Source of the DNA: SIG299 sp964541485
GTDB lineage: Bacteria > Bacillota > Clostridia > Lachnospirales > Lachnospiraceae
Length of the DNA: 7,522 nucleotides
NCBI GenBank assembly: GCA_964541485.1
Contig: CAZIQL010000089.1
Coordinates: forward strand, 1-7,522
Reading direction: 5' to 3'
In this document: piece after piece, positions 1 to 7,235 of the stretch
Numbering within the stretch: position 1 is the first letter of the stretch
Layout: every line of letters begins with the position of its first letter
Notes under the pieces: model-generated
What the model was told of the DNA's origin: nothing
The model's database searches: none
Seen by the model: only the letters and a program-made list of their open reading frames with translations
Translations under genes and position numbers: made by a program

Positions 1-66
1 AGGTGTCCTCTTTCTATTGTTCCTATTTAATTTCCGAATAAAATTTTACTCTAGCCACGGTATATT

Positions 67-1425
67 TTACAACATCATCGTCATGTATGGCGGGATGCAA
101 ATAATCCCATCCTTTATCATCAGATTTCTTGGATGAATAATGTAGCTCTCACCGATACGGTCTTTGTATTTTTCTCTAAAGTTATTCAACGATGTTGTTT
201 TATATCGCTTTCCGGATTTAACCTCTATCGGAAACATTTTGTATTTCAACTTGCTGTTATTTGAAATGATAAAGTCAATTTCCATATCATTTCTATGCTT
301 TTCTTCATTGTAATGACTATAAAAATACAGCTTATGCCCATTCGCTACCAACATTTGCGCTATTGCATTTTCGAATAACATTCCCTCGTTGATTTGCAAT
401 TTACCGGATAATATTTGCTTATAGACTTCATCCTCAAGCAGCTCGTTTTCATCAAAAGCGTGACTAAGCAACAATCCTGTGTCACCCATATAGCATTTAA
501 CGTAACTTCTTGTCTCGTTTAATGAAAGTCCTACATTCGGATCATTGCACAAAAAGCACTCATTCGATATCATAGCATCTGACAACCAGAAAAAGGTTTC
601 CTCATATTGCTCTGCATAACTGCCATCCTGCACTTGTTTAAATACAACTCTTTTTTCATGTTGCGAAAGAAAACCGGGGATCTGGTCGTATATTGCAAGC
701 ACCTTGCTTCTATATTGTGCATTGATTTTCATAATATCTTCACGATACAGTTTGAGAATATCCCGTTTTTCCTTATCTGCCTCCGTAAAGTCCTTTTTAC
801 TCTCAATGAATGAAACTACCGGCATCGGCATTCCGCCAACCAACATATACTGATGGAATAACAGCATTGCCTGATTGTGCATACTTCTTTCTAAAGGCTC
901 TTTCTTCTCAAAGCATTTTTTAATGTATTCCACCAAAATCTCTTCGCCCAAAGCAATTGCGAACTCCTCAAAATCCAATGGGTACATACTAATATGTCGT
1001 TCTTCCGACGGTATTACAATATCCTTTACATTTTCCTTAATGGAAATCAACGAACCTGTTTCGATATAATCATATCTCCCGTCTGCCACTAAATATTTTA
1101 TAGCTGCCCTTGCCTGCGGAAACATCTGAACTTCATCAAAAATAAGAAGGGATTTTCTCTCTGTCAGCTTTGTCCCAAAATGTGCTTGTAGTAACATAAA
1201 AAAAGTATCAAGATCATTCAGATGCCTCTCGAAATACATTTCGACTTCCTTGTCCTTCTTAGCAAAGTCTACAAGGATATAACTTTCATATTCATTTTTT
1301 CCGAATTCTTCACAGATAGTTGACTTTCCAATACGGCGTGCACCTTCCACCATCAAAGCTTTCTTCCCTTGACATTCATCCTTCCATTCCAAAAGTTTTT
1401 TATAAATTTTTCTTTTTAATATCAT
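67..1425 (-). CDS. AAA_14 / DUF4143-type P-loop ATPase
   Basis: A 452-residue protein with the layout of the AAA_14 plus DUF4143 ATPases. Residues 28-36 are a Walker A loop (GARRIGKST), 93-100 a Walker B strand (LLIFDEVQ), and 123-128 the TGSLIS sensor-like motif usual in this family. The C-terminal third carries EIDFII around D384 and IEVKSG with E401 and K403, the spacing of a PD-(D/E)XK nuclease-like fold, typical of DUF4143. No signal peptide or membrane segment is seen, so it is cytoplasmic. An in-frame ATG 11 codons upstream (1456-1458) is less likely: the ATG at 1423-1425 has AGGAGGG five bases before it, and the best -10 element would start transcription at about the upstream ATG. The family's biological role is poorly defined; its members often occur alone, in many copies per genome, and are sometimes suspected of defence or selfish roles. 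The gene appears intact and monocistronic. No clear terminator is visible in bases 1-66. The family call is firm; function is unknown. Confidence 0.9.
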   Translation of the reverse strand: MILKRKIYKKLLEWKDECQGKKALMVEGARRIGKSTICEEFGKNEYESYILVDFAKKDKEVEMYFERHLNDLDTFFMLLQAHFGTKLTERKSLLIFDEVQMFPQARAAIKYLVADGRYDYIETGSLISIKENVKDIVIPSEERHISMYPLDFEEFAIALGEEILVEYIKKCFEKKEPLERSMHNQAMLLFHQYMLVGGMPMPVVSFIESKKDFTEADKEKRDILKLYREDIMKINAQYRSKVLAIYDQIPGFLSQHEKRVVFKQVQDGSYAEQYEETFFWLSDAMISNECFLCNDPNVGLSLNETRSYVKCYMGDTGLLLSHAFDENELLEDEVYKQILSGKLQINEGMLFENAIAQMLVANGHKLYFYSHYNEEKHRNDMEIDFIISNNSKLKYKMFPIEVKSGKRYKTTSLNNFREKYKDRIGESYIIHPRNLMIKDGIICIPPYMTMML

Positions 1426-1430
1426 AAGGT

Positions 1431-1437
1431 CCCTCCT
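1431..1437 (-). promoter_or_regulatory. Ribosome binding site deciding the ATPase start
   Basis: On the minus strand this reads AGGAGGG, with five bases between it and the ATG at 1423-1425. It selects that ATG over the in-frame ATG at 1456-1458, which has no comparable site. Confidence 0.8.
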
Positions 1438-1460
1438 AGTAATACTCCCTCTAAACATTT

Positions 1461-1586
1461 CGGATTATACGCACATGTATGATTCTATCGTTCTTTGATT
1501 ATACGCACATTGTATAACTTTTTTAGATTATGCGCAAGTATATTAATTCATTGTTCTTTGATTATGCGCAGATAGTGTGCAGATAT
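1461..1586. repeat. 63-bp tandem array of GATTAT(A/G)CGCA elements
   Basis: Four copies of GATTAT(A/G)CGCA begin at 1463, 1497, 1526 and 1560, spaced 34, 29 and 34 bases. The pattern is two tandem 63-bp units (1461-1523 and 1524-1586), each with two copies. The second copy in each unit is preceded by the same GTTCTTT. More degenerate relatives follow near 1583-1620 (ATTATGTGCG, TTATGCGG). The element is the left half of the ideal palindrome GATTATGCGCATAATC. The array lies just upstream of the ATPase gene and includes its probable -10 elements, which suggests an operator or recognition array for the ATPase itself; that role is inference. Confidence 0.75.
1464..1469 (-). promoter_or_regulatory. 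Candidate -10 element for the ATPase gene
   Basis: On the minus strand the first repeat copy reads TGCGTATAATCC, containing a perfect TATAAT. Transcription would start near 1457, about 30 bases upstream of the ATG at 1425. The second repeat copy has the same TATAAT at 1498-1503. No good -35 hexamer sits at the right distance from either, so this is a partial promoter call. Confidence 0.35.
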
Positions 1587-1645
1587 TATGTGCGTTTGCA
1601 ACAACATTTATGCGGTAATTTGTAGTTATTACATTCTTCAATATT

Positions 1646-1679
1646 ACAAAACTCCGCCAGACATTTCTGCCCGGCGGAG
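1646..1679 (-). terminator. Terminator of the three-module secreted protein gene
   Basis: CTCCGCC (1652-1658) pairs with GGCGGAG (1673-1679) over a 14-base loop that can itself pair partly (CAGA/TCTG). On the minus strand the stem is followed by TTTTGT, a short U-tract. The stem begins 22 bases after the stop codon at 1702. The plus-strand side also has a nearby T-run (1685-1690), so it could act in both directions, although no plus-strand gene approaches it. Confidence 0.75.
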
Positions 1680-1701
1680 CCAATATTTTTCATCTTATTT
1701 T

Positions 1702-4242
1702 CTATTCTTCCACTACAGTGGTCACTACAATATTCGGAACATATGCGCTTCCTTCAAACGCCAGAATCAGCGTAGTTGCTTCTCCGGTGTAAGTAAAGAT
1801 CACTACACTTCCATCATTGTGTAAGCAGCCTTGTTTTGCTGTCTCAGTCTGCGTCCATGTGCCGTCAGCGTTTGTCATGGTAAGACTGGTAACACCGGAG
1901 TGTGCACAGTCGCCCACTTCAACCTTAACAGATCCTTCCACTTTAATTTCTATCGAATTTCCTGCCTTAAACTGAACACCGTGCTGCGCACCGTTGTAAG
2001 CATATGCATTACTTGGCCCTACCTTGATGGTCATATCGCCATGAGTAACATCGCTCTTGCCGTCTGTTGTTGTCGGAATAATAGAGCCGTCTCTAAAATC
2101 ATACTCTGTCTTCACAGGCAATTTTTCCGGTTCCTGTAACAGCTCTGTCGTTGTAATATACGGCACATAAATGGAGTTCGTTACATTCAGCACCAATGTT
2201 GTTGCCTCACCCGGATACTCAAATACCAGTGCTTCTCCACAGGTTGAACCCTTTGTCACTGACTGAGACCATACAACACCATCTGCAGCCAATGTAAGCT
2301 CTGCCATCTTATTATACTGGCAGTTTCCAATCTCAATCTTTGTCGGACCATCTACTGCAATCTCAATGGAACTTCCGTTATTAAACGCATAGCCATGTCC
2401 GCCATTATAGGAATATCCCGGATTTAATGTCAATGCGCCTTGTGTGTACACCTGAGTGCCGTCTAAATTATCCGGAATCGAATTTGTATCCTTGAAATTA
2501 TATTCTACTTTCTTAGCCAGCTTTTCAGGTTCCTGCAACAATTCTGTTGTTGTGATGTATGGCACATAAATAGAAGCTGTTACCTTAAGTACCAGTGTTG
2601 TTGCTTCACCCGGATACTCAAATACCAATGCTTCTCCACAGGTCGAACCCTTATCTACCGACTGGGACCATACTATGCCGTCTGCAACCAGAGTAAACGT
2701 TGCCATGCTATTATACTGGCAATTTCCGATTTCAATCTTGGTCGGACCGTCTACCTGGATTTCAATGGAGCTTCCATTAGAGAATGCATAACCATGTCCT
2801 CCATTGTAGGAATAACCCGGATTCAGTGTCAACGCTCCCTGTGTATAAACCTCTGTCCCATCCAAATCATTCGGTATCGAGGTCGTATCCTTAAAGTTAT
2901 ATGTTACAACAACCGGTGTCGGCGTTGGAGTGTTTGTTGGTGTTGGTGTATTTGTTGCCGTCGGTGTCGGCGTATTGGTCGCCGTTGGCGTCGGCGTGTT
3001 TGTCGCCGTTGGTGTCGGGGTCAACGTCGAAGTCAAGGTCGGCACCGGCGTCAAAGTCTCCTCCGGAGCCTTGGTCGCCGTTGGCGTTGGCGTGTTTGTT
3101 GCCGTTGGCTTTGGTGTCGCAGGTCTTGCAATCATGTCAATCATTTCCTGCGGAACCGTCGTATCGTTTTCACCCTCTACCTTTGTACCGTGTACGGCTA
3201 CGTTTGCTTTTGTTCCGCTAATCTGGGCCGACTCTAACTTTCCATAGCCGTAAATCTTTGTGGAATCACCCTCTACCACTGCTGTTCCTACATTTGCGGT
3301 AGCAGATAAAATAACGCGGTTTTCATCACCCTTTACTTCCACCTTTTCTACATCAGAGTAGATTCTGACAGAAGCCTTGGTCGCCGATTCGTCTAATACA
3401 ATTTCCTTTGTATCAACCGAAGTCACCACACCGTAAGAGCCGGAAATGCTCATATTTCCAATGGTAGCCTTATCGCCATCTACATAACAGGAGCCACTCT
3501 CACCCTTCATGGAAAGGGAGCTGAGCTGACAATCCTTTACCTTCAGGCCAAGATAGCTGGAGCCTTCGGTCTCTGCACGGTTCTGCTCTACGGACACAGG
3601 ACCTGTGTAACCCTCGATATCCACATGCATGGAACCATAAACATCCTTTGTTTCAATATGTACTTCTCCTACCATACCCTTTGCCAAATCAAGCTCTGTA
3701 TTGGTCAGAAGATTCAATGTCTTTACTGTAGTCTTTTCATCTGTAATAATCTCCGGACGAAGATCCTTTGTCTCCGTCATTACCGCATAATAACGGAACA
3801 ACAAAGAAATCAATGCACCCACATCTTCTCCTGCGTCTCTTCTTTCATAGAGTTCTGCAAAGCTGATGCCGCCGGTCTGTGGTGCTGTCACTGTCATTTC
3901 GCCAATGGTACTGTCATTCACATGGATTTTACAATCCATACCGCCTTCTACTACCAGCTGTTCTGTTACAACGCTATAGAAATAAATACTTTTTACATCT
4001 GCGTGGCGGCGGACAATCACTCTCTCCCATTCTCCTGCGTTAATCACAATCATCCCATTCGCATCTGCATCCTCTTCTGTCACGAGCAATACCTCTCCGT
4101 TTGTAAGCTCTTCCAAAGTTGTCCAAAACAAAGCATCTTCCGGAATCTCAGCGGCATATGCACGCTTTGGCATTCCGATTGAAGAAAACATCATTGCCAG
4201 AAGCATCACCCATGCAATGGCACGTAAACCCCGTTTCTTCAC
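1702..4242 (-). CDS. Large secreted surface protein with Thr/Pro linker and three 133-residue C-terminal modules
   Basis: An 846-residue exported protein. The start is a GTG at 4240-4242 with AGGAGG eight bases upstream (4251-4256). Residues 1-30 are a Sec signal peptide (MKKR, a hydrophobic core, then AYA before the cut). Residues 31-373 are beta-strand-rich with repeated V.VEG/VKG..N turns, suggestive of a solenoid or adhesin-like fold I cannot assign. Residues 374-443 are a PTATNTPT-type linker. Three modules then begin at Y448, Y581 and Y714 and end exactly at residue 846. Each opens with Y(N/D)F(K/R)D, has an (S/A)YNG..HG turn and two conserved cysteines (508/535, 641/668, 779/806), and closes with PGEATTLVL or TGEATTLIL and YVP. 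Modules of this look occur, as I recall, in Lachnospiraceae pectin-active and other carbohydrate-active proteins, so polysaccharide binding is the best guess. There is no catalytic domain, LPXTG or SLH anchor in view. It is a single-gene unit with its own promoter and terminator. Confidence 0.9.
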   Translation of the reverse strand: MKKRGLRAIAWVMLLAMMFSSIGMPKRAYAAEIPEDALFWTTLEELTNGEVLLVTEEDADANGMIVINAGEWERVIVRRHADVKSIYFYSVVTEQLVVEGGMDCKIHVNDSTIGEMTVTAPQTGGISFAELYERRDAGEDVGALISLLFRYYAVMTETKDLRPEIITDEKTTVKTLNLLTNTELDLAKGMVGEVHIETKDVYGSMHVDIEGYTGPVSVEQNRAETEGSSYLGLKVKDCQLSSLSMKGESGSCYVDGDKATIGNMSISGSYGVVTSVDTKEIVLDESATKASVRIYSDVEKVEVKGDENRVILSATANVGTAVVEGDSTKIYGYGKLESAQISGTKANVAVHGTKVEGENDTTVPQEMIDMIARPATPKPTATNTPTPTATKAPEETLTPVPTLTSTLTPTPTATNTPTPTATNTPTPTATNTPTPTNTPTPTPVVVTYNFKDTTSIPNDLDGTEVYTQGALTLNPGYSYNGGHGYAFSNGSSIEIQVDGPTKIEIGNCQYNSMATFTLVADGIVWSQSVDKGSTCGEALVFEYPGEATTLVLKVTASIYVPYITTTELLQEPEKLAKKVEYNFKDTNSIPDNLDGTQVYTQGALTLNPGYSYNGGHGYAFNNGSSIEIAVDGPTKIEIGNCQYNKMAELTLAADGVVWSQSVTKGSTCGEALVFEYPGEATTLVLNVTNSIYVPYITTTELLQEPEKLPVKTEYDFRDGSIIPTTTDGKSDVTHGDMTIKVGPSNAYAYNGAQHGVQFKAGNSIEIKVEGSVKVEVGDCAHSGVTSLTMTNADGTWTQTETAKQGCLHNDGSVVIFTYTGEATTLILAFEGSAYVPNIVVTTVVEE
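1705..2901 (-). repeat. Three tandem 399-bp modules encoding 133-residue domains
   Basis: Module 1 spans 2503-2901, module 2 spans 2104-2502 and module 3 spans 1705-2103, all in frame and without gaps. By hand count modules 1 and 2 agree at about 116 of 133 residues, while module 3 is much more diverged (for example NAYAYNGAQHGV against the SYNGGHGY segment). The DNA of modules 1 and 2 differs at many synonymous sites, so the duplication is not recent. One cysteine pair is kept per module. Confidence 0.9.
2914..3123 (-). repeat. Thr/Pro-rich linker repeat (24-bp units)
   Basis: Encodes residues 374-443 of the secreted protein. The core unit is eight residues, PTATNTPT and variants, giving a 24-bp DNA period; the middle section (LTPVPTLTSTLT) is irregular. 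Such linkers join modules of secreted Lachnospiraceae proteins and are probably flexible. The tract creates a spurious valine/glycine-rich open frame on the opposite strand. Confidence 0.85.
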
Positions 4243-4293
4243 GTTTTTATCCTCCTCATACGATATAATTTCTCAGGCTTTCTGCCTAATTTT

Positions 4294-4323
4294 ATAGTAC
4301 AGTATCCGCCTTAATCCCGTCAA
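4294..4323 (-). promoter_or_regulatory. Promoter of the three-module secreted protein gene
   Basis: On the minus strand TTGACG (4318-4323) is followed after 18 bases by TACTAT (4294-4299). The predicted start near 4287 gives a leader of about 45 bases. Directly upstream are the phased repeats CGTGAAATTT (4336-4345) and CGTGAATATT (4326-4335), in register with the CGT that opens the -35 region. This may be an activator or response-regulator site. Confidence 0.55.
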
Positions 4324-4341
4324 CGAATATTCACGAAATTT

Positions 4342-4387
4342 CACGTTAAAAAATAAACAGGCGGCATCTGTTTTGATGTCGCCTGTT
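4342..4387 (-). terminator. Terminator of the HTH-lipoprotein operon, probably bidirectional
   Basis: AACAGGCGGCATC (4356-4368) pairs with GATGTCGCCTGTT (4375-4387), 13 positions with one imperfect pair and a six-base loop. On the minus strand the stem is followed by TTTATTTTTT; on the plus strand by CTGATTTTTT. It lies 35 bases past the lipoprotein stop and separates that operon from the promoter of the next gene. Confidence 0.9.
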
Positions 4388-4421
4388 CTGATTTTTTGTA
4401 AGAGGTTACATGATTTTAAGA

Positions 4422-6917
4422 TCAGTCCATCGGGTTCCAGTTCTTATCGTAGTTCTTTTCACTTATGACATTCCCTTTCGCATCATACTTTGTTAAACGG
4501 TAATACTTAAATACACCATCTGTCGACGTGACATATCCGGTATCCATCACTATATTGCCGTTTTCATATTTGCGATAACCGATGGTATCCACTTCGCCGT
4601 CTTCATAATGATAAAAAATCTGCTCTTTACCATTCTCGAAATAGTTGTGAACCACCATATAGGTTTTCGTATTATTCAAATCATAATGAGTTTCTAAAAT
4701 AATCTCACCGGCGTCATTAAATTCCTCTACATCATAGTACTTTTCACCGTACCAATCCGTCATCAGGTTCATCCGATACACCTGGATTCCGTTTTCATTA
4801 TATTTCGCATAATAATCCTGCGTTCCGTCAGCAGTGTATCCGAACGACTCGGTTCTCTTGCCATTCCCGTCATATTCTGACCTTGACAACAAATTTCCTT
4901 CTCCGTCATAGGATTCTATAAGATGCGTTTTGAACTCCGTGTCATAAGAGTACTCTTGGACAAATACCGACTGCAATTTTCCGTTTTCATACTCGTACGT
5001 TCTACTGACCGTATGACCGTTTTCCAAGGATTCACTTTCCTGAATCTCGCTCAGCTTCCCATTATCATCATAATAGAAACGCTCGTAGAGATAACGTTTA
5101 CCAGCCAGATTATACCTGATCCGTTCCGTCATCCGGTCATCACCATCATAAACAGTAGCAACCGTCTCCTTGCCTTCCTCACGTTCATAAATCTTCTTGC
5201 TTTCCAGACCCTCTGCACCATAATAATACTCTGCCGTAATCTTTCCGTTTGCATCATATTCATAAACGTATTTGGAAGTCACATTGCCGTTGGTGTCATA
5301 ATATGCCTTCAGCAAATCATTTCCGTTGATATCCGCCTCATACATGTAGTAACCGGTAAAGATACGTGCCGATTCCGCATTGTATACATAATCCTTGTAA
5401 GCATATGCGAGCGTTGTGCCGTCTTCCGCATACTTGCTGTAATACTCAAAGTCATCTTCTCCGGTGTATTGGATTTCTGCTGCAATCTGTCCGTTTTCAT
5501 GATAACGGTATAGCACCCGCTCAATTACCGTATTATCCTGTGCGAAGTTCCTCCGTTCGGCAATTCTGCCGTCTTCATCATAGACAAATGCGTAAGCTTC
5601 ATAGCCGGTTATGTTATTATCCGCATCATACTCGACACGAAGAATGGTCTCTCCCATTTCATCGTATTTCTGCAAGGTATGGCCTCTGAACTCTCCGGTG
5701 CTGTAACTGTAATTCCAGTATTCCCGTTCAATCATAGTCCCCTGCTCATTATAAAGCTCGCGGCTCTGCGGGTTGCCGTCGTTATAGTATTCCGATTTTT
5801 TTATGACTCCATTGCTGTAATACTCCGTCACATCACCATATATCACATTGCCCTCTGTATCATAACTGTAACGGCTATATGCAATCTGATTTCCCTGCTC
5901 ATCGTACTCTTCGCAACGGATTACGTTTCCGTTTGTGTCTAATGTTGCTTTCTTTTTCAACGTGCCGTCTTCATAATACTCATTCTCGGTCTCTTGTTTT
6001 TGTATCACATTTCCTGCACTGTCATACACAGCATAAGAAATCACATTTCCGTGAGCATCCATTTCCTGAACCTGATGCTGCACCTTTTCTCCATTCGCAT
6101 ACGCATACAAATCCACCGTACAAGAACCGTCTTCGTGATATGTATATGTACCGTCTGCCATCAATTCCCCGGCCGCATCGTATCCGTATATCATATCCGG
6201 CTTTCCGTCTTCTTTGAATGTTAACACCAGGCGGTTCATCATCACGTTGTTCTGATAAAAATACTGTGCCTGTGTACCTTCTTCTGCCTGCACAACTTCC
6301 ATCAAAAGCGTTCCGTCTTCAGCCACACTTCCGGCAACCGCAGCAACAATTGCACCTTCCTTTGCATCCACTGCTGCCGTGCTCATCTGGCCTGCCGAAT
6401 AATATACAATAGTTACCGTACCAACCAGCTCATTTCTGCTGTTATAGCACTCCATGGATACCGGCATCCCGTACTCGTCTGATGTAACAACCGCACGATT
6501 GACAAAATTTCCTTCTGCATCATAATATCTCTGTGTCAGCAATCTTCCTTCTTCATCCATGTAGAGTTTGAAGTTTTCTCCGTTTGTTCCGACTGCTGCA
6601 TACTCTGTTCCCGGCTCTTCCGACTCCGGAAATGGCGTTGGTGTCGGAATCGGTGTGTTCGTCGGTGTAGGCGTAGGTGTGCTCGTTGGCGTCACGGTTG
6701 GTACCGGCGTGTTTTTGGCTACCGGCATTTCTGTCACCGTTGGTGCTGTAGTCGCTTTCGGCGTCGGCGTTCCCTGCTCCTCTGCCCCCTGTGTGATTTC
6801 TGCCTGCGTCGGCAATGGCGTAGCATCCCCGTTTGCAGGCACATCAGTGCCGCATGCACACAAAAACAGCGCACATGCCAAAATCAGTACTCCCTCTAAC
6901 CAATTTCTCTTTCTCAT
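4422..6917 (-). CDS. Lipoprotein with a Thr/Pro linker and a long YD/MORN-like repeat array
   Basis: An 831-residue protein. Residues 1-22 form a lipoprotein signal peptide: MRKR, a hydrophobic stretch, then LCAC with C22 as the lipid-bearing cysteine. The -2 cysteine is unusual but tolerated. Residues 24-103 are acidic and Thr/Pro-rich. From about residue 115 to the end the chain is a continuous array of roughly 20-residue repeats around the pattern YD..GN(V/I)......Y, for example YDEQGNQI, YDTNGNVT, YDAKGNVI. These recall YD (RHS-type) and MORN-variant repeats as in YwqK-like proteins. No RHS core motif or C-terminal toxin domain is present, so it is not an obvious polymorphic toxin. It should sit on the outer face of the membrane; its role is unknown (binding or adhesion is possible). 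The ATG overlaps the stop of the HTH gene upstream (ATGA), implying translational coupling; an AAGGAG site lies 10 bases before it. Confidence 0.9.
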   Translation of the reverse strand: MRKRNWLEGVLILACALFLCACGTDVPANGDATPLPTQAEITQGAEEQGTPTPKATTAPTVTEMPVAKNTPVPTVTPTSTPTPTPTNTPIPTPTPFPESEEPGTEYAAVGTNGENFKLYMDEEGRLLTQRYYDAEGNFVNRAVVTSDEYGMPVSMECYNSRNELVGTVTIVYYSAGQMSTAAVDAKEGAIVAAVAGSVAEDGTLLMEVVQAEEGTQAQYFYQNNVMMNRLVLTFKEDGKPDMIYGYDAAGELMADGTYTYHEDGSCTVDLYAYANGEKVQHQVQEMDAHGNVISYAVYDSAGNVIQKQETENEYYEDGTLKKKATLDTNGNVIRCEEYDEQGNQIAYSRYSYDTEGNVIYGDVTEYYSNGVIKKSEYYNDGNPQSRELYNEQGTMIEREYWNYSYSTGEFRGHTLQKYDEMGETILRVEYDADNNITGYEAYAFVYDEDGRIAERRNFAQDNTVIERVLYRYHENGQIAAEIQYTGEDDFEYYSKYAEDGTTLAYAYKDYVYNAESARIFTGYYMYEADINGNDLLKAYYDTNGNVTSKYVYEYDANGKITAEYYYGAEGLESKKIYEREEGKETVATVYDGDDRMTERIRYNLAGKRYLYERFYYDDNGKLSEIQESESLENGHTVSRTYEYENGKLQSVFVQEYSYDTEFKTHLIESYDGEGNLLSRSEYDGNGKRTESFGYTADGTQDYYAKYNENGIQVYRMNLMTDWYGEKYYDVEEFNDAGEIILETHYDLNNTKTYMVVHNYFENGKEQIFYHYEDGEVDTIGYRKYENGNIVMDTGYVTSTDGVFKYYRLTKYDAKGNVISEKNYDKNWNPMD
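4425..6575 (-). repeat. Array of YD/MORN-like protein repeats
   Basis: Encodes about residues 115-831 of the lipoprotein. Units of about 17-25 residues carry Y(D/N/E)..G(N/K)(V/I/L) with a following tyrosine-rich strand. There are roughly 30 units, diverged from one another, so the DNA is not a simple tandem repeat. The first portion (about residues 140-230) is the least regular. The frame stays open throughout. Confidence 0.8.
6627..6770 (-). repeat. Thr/Pro-rich linker repeat of the lipoprotein
   Basis: Encodes residues 50-97, with runs such as TPTSTPTPTPTNTPIPTP. It is the same type of linker as in the three-module secreted protein, but at the N terminus, where it would act as a stalk lifting the repeat array off the membrane. 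It also generates a false glycine/valine-rich frame on the plus strand. Confidence 0.85.
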
Positions 6918-7135
6918 AACGCTTCCTCTCCTTCCGCTTTTTTCTCTTTCATCAATTTCTCCATGCGGATATAATATTCCAGCAATCGGATCAAATATTC
7001 CGGTGCATGACGGTTATCCCGTTCCCACTCCGTTACCGTACGATACGGAATATCAAAATAATCGCAAAACTCTTTTCGGTTCATTCCGGTGGATTCCCGC
7101 AATTCTTTTATTTTCTTACTGCATTCCTTATCCAA
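6914..7135 (-). CDS. Small XRE-like helix-turn-helix protein
   Basis: A 73-residue DNA-binding protein. The segment KKIKELRESTGMNRKEFCDY followed by FDIPYRTVTEWERDNRHAPE is a classic Cro/C1-type helix-turn-helix (about residues 7-45). A helical, charged tail (LLEYYIRMEKLMKEKKAEGE) follows and could support dimerisation. The start is a TTG at 7133-7135: a stop (TGA, 7148-7150) lies five codons upstream in frame, no ATG or GTG intervenes, and GAGGGGG (7143-7149) is seven bases before it. The end overlaps the start of the lipoprotein gene in ATGA, so the two form an operon. It may regulate its own operon and perhaps the divergent peptide gene through the TGTGTA repeats upstream; that link is inference. 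Related small HTH proteins are very common in Lachnospiraceae. Confidence 0.85.
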   Translation of the reverse strand: MDKECSKKIKELRESTGMNRKEFCDYFDIPYRTVTEWERDNRHAPEYLIRLLEYYIRMEKLMKEKKAEGEEAL

Positions 7136-7142
7136 AACAAAT

Positions 7143-7149
7143 CCCCCTC
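7143..7149 (-). promoter_or_regulatory. Ribosome binding site supporting the TTG start
   Basis: The minus strand reads GAGGGGG with a seven-base gap to TTG (7133-7135). With the in-frame stop just upstream, this leaves TTG as the only reasonable start. Confidence 0.7.
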
Positions 7150-7168
7150 AAGCAAGTTTTATGTACAT

Positions 7169-7197
7169 AGCATAGCACATTTCAGGCAGTGATGCAA
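7169..7197 (-). promoter_or_regulatory. Promoter of the HTH-lipoprotein operon
   Basis: On the minus strand TTGCAT (7192-7197) is followed after 17 bases by TATGCT (7169-7174). Both hexamers match the consensus only partly. Transcription would start near 7162, about 27 bases before the TTG start. The -35 region overlaps one copy of the TGTGTAGA repeat. Confidence 0.4.
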
Positions 7198-7235
7198 TGT
7201 GTAGAAACGCCGCCAATGCATTTACACATTGTGTA
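7193..7235. promoter_or_regulatory. Paired TGTGTA operator sites between divergent promoters
   Basis: TACACATTGTGTA (7223-7235) is a perfect 13-bp palindrome with a one-base centre. A related element, GCAATGTGTAGA (7194-7205), is repeated as ACATTGTGTAGA (7226-7237), 32 bp apart, about three helical turns. CAATGTGTA (7195-7203) and TACACATTG (7223-7231) also form an inverted pair. One site overlaps the -35 of the minus-strand operon and the other the -35 of the plus-strand peptide gene. This suggests joint control, possibly by the adjacent HTH protein. Confidence 0.55.

Noticed and set aside
1..66. Terminator or gene end to the left of the ATPase
   Set aside because: Only a short AT palindrome (TAAAATTTTA) is visible, with no GC stem or second reading frame; nothing can be supported.
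1461..1620. Possible small CRISPR array
   Set aside because: The repeats are only about 11 bases and degenerate, the intervals are 16-23 bases and themselves similar between units, and no cas gene is near. It is a tandem 63-bp duplication.
2930..3247. Plus-strand frame with repeated VGVGVFVAVG
   Set aside because: Mirror image of the 24-bp Thr/Pro linker repeat of the secreted protein; no ribosome site and no domain.
4239..4259. Six-codon leader frame (ATG AGG AGG ATA AAA ACG TGA) overlapping the GTG start of the secreted protein
   Set aside because: Its AGG AGG codons are simply the ribosome site of the main gene, and it has no ribosome site of its own.
4422..6917. RHS polymorphic toxin
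   Set aside because: Although the repeats resemble YD repeats, there is no RHS core signature, no variable C-terminal toxin domain and no immunity gene downstream; the protein ends within the repeats just before a terminator.
6568..7170. 200-codon plus-strand open frame rich in Gly and Val
   Set aside because: It lies opposite the lipoprotein linker and the HTH gene; the GVGVGV run is the complement of the Thr/Pro codons, and the rest has no protein-like pattern.
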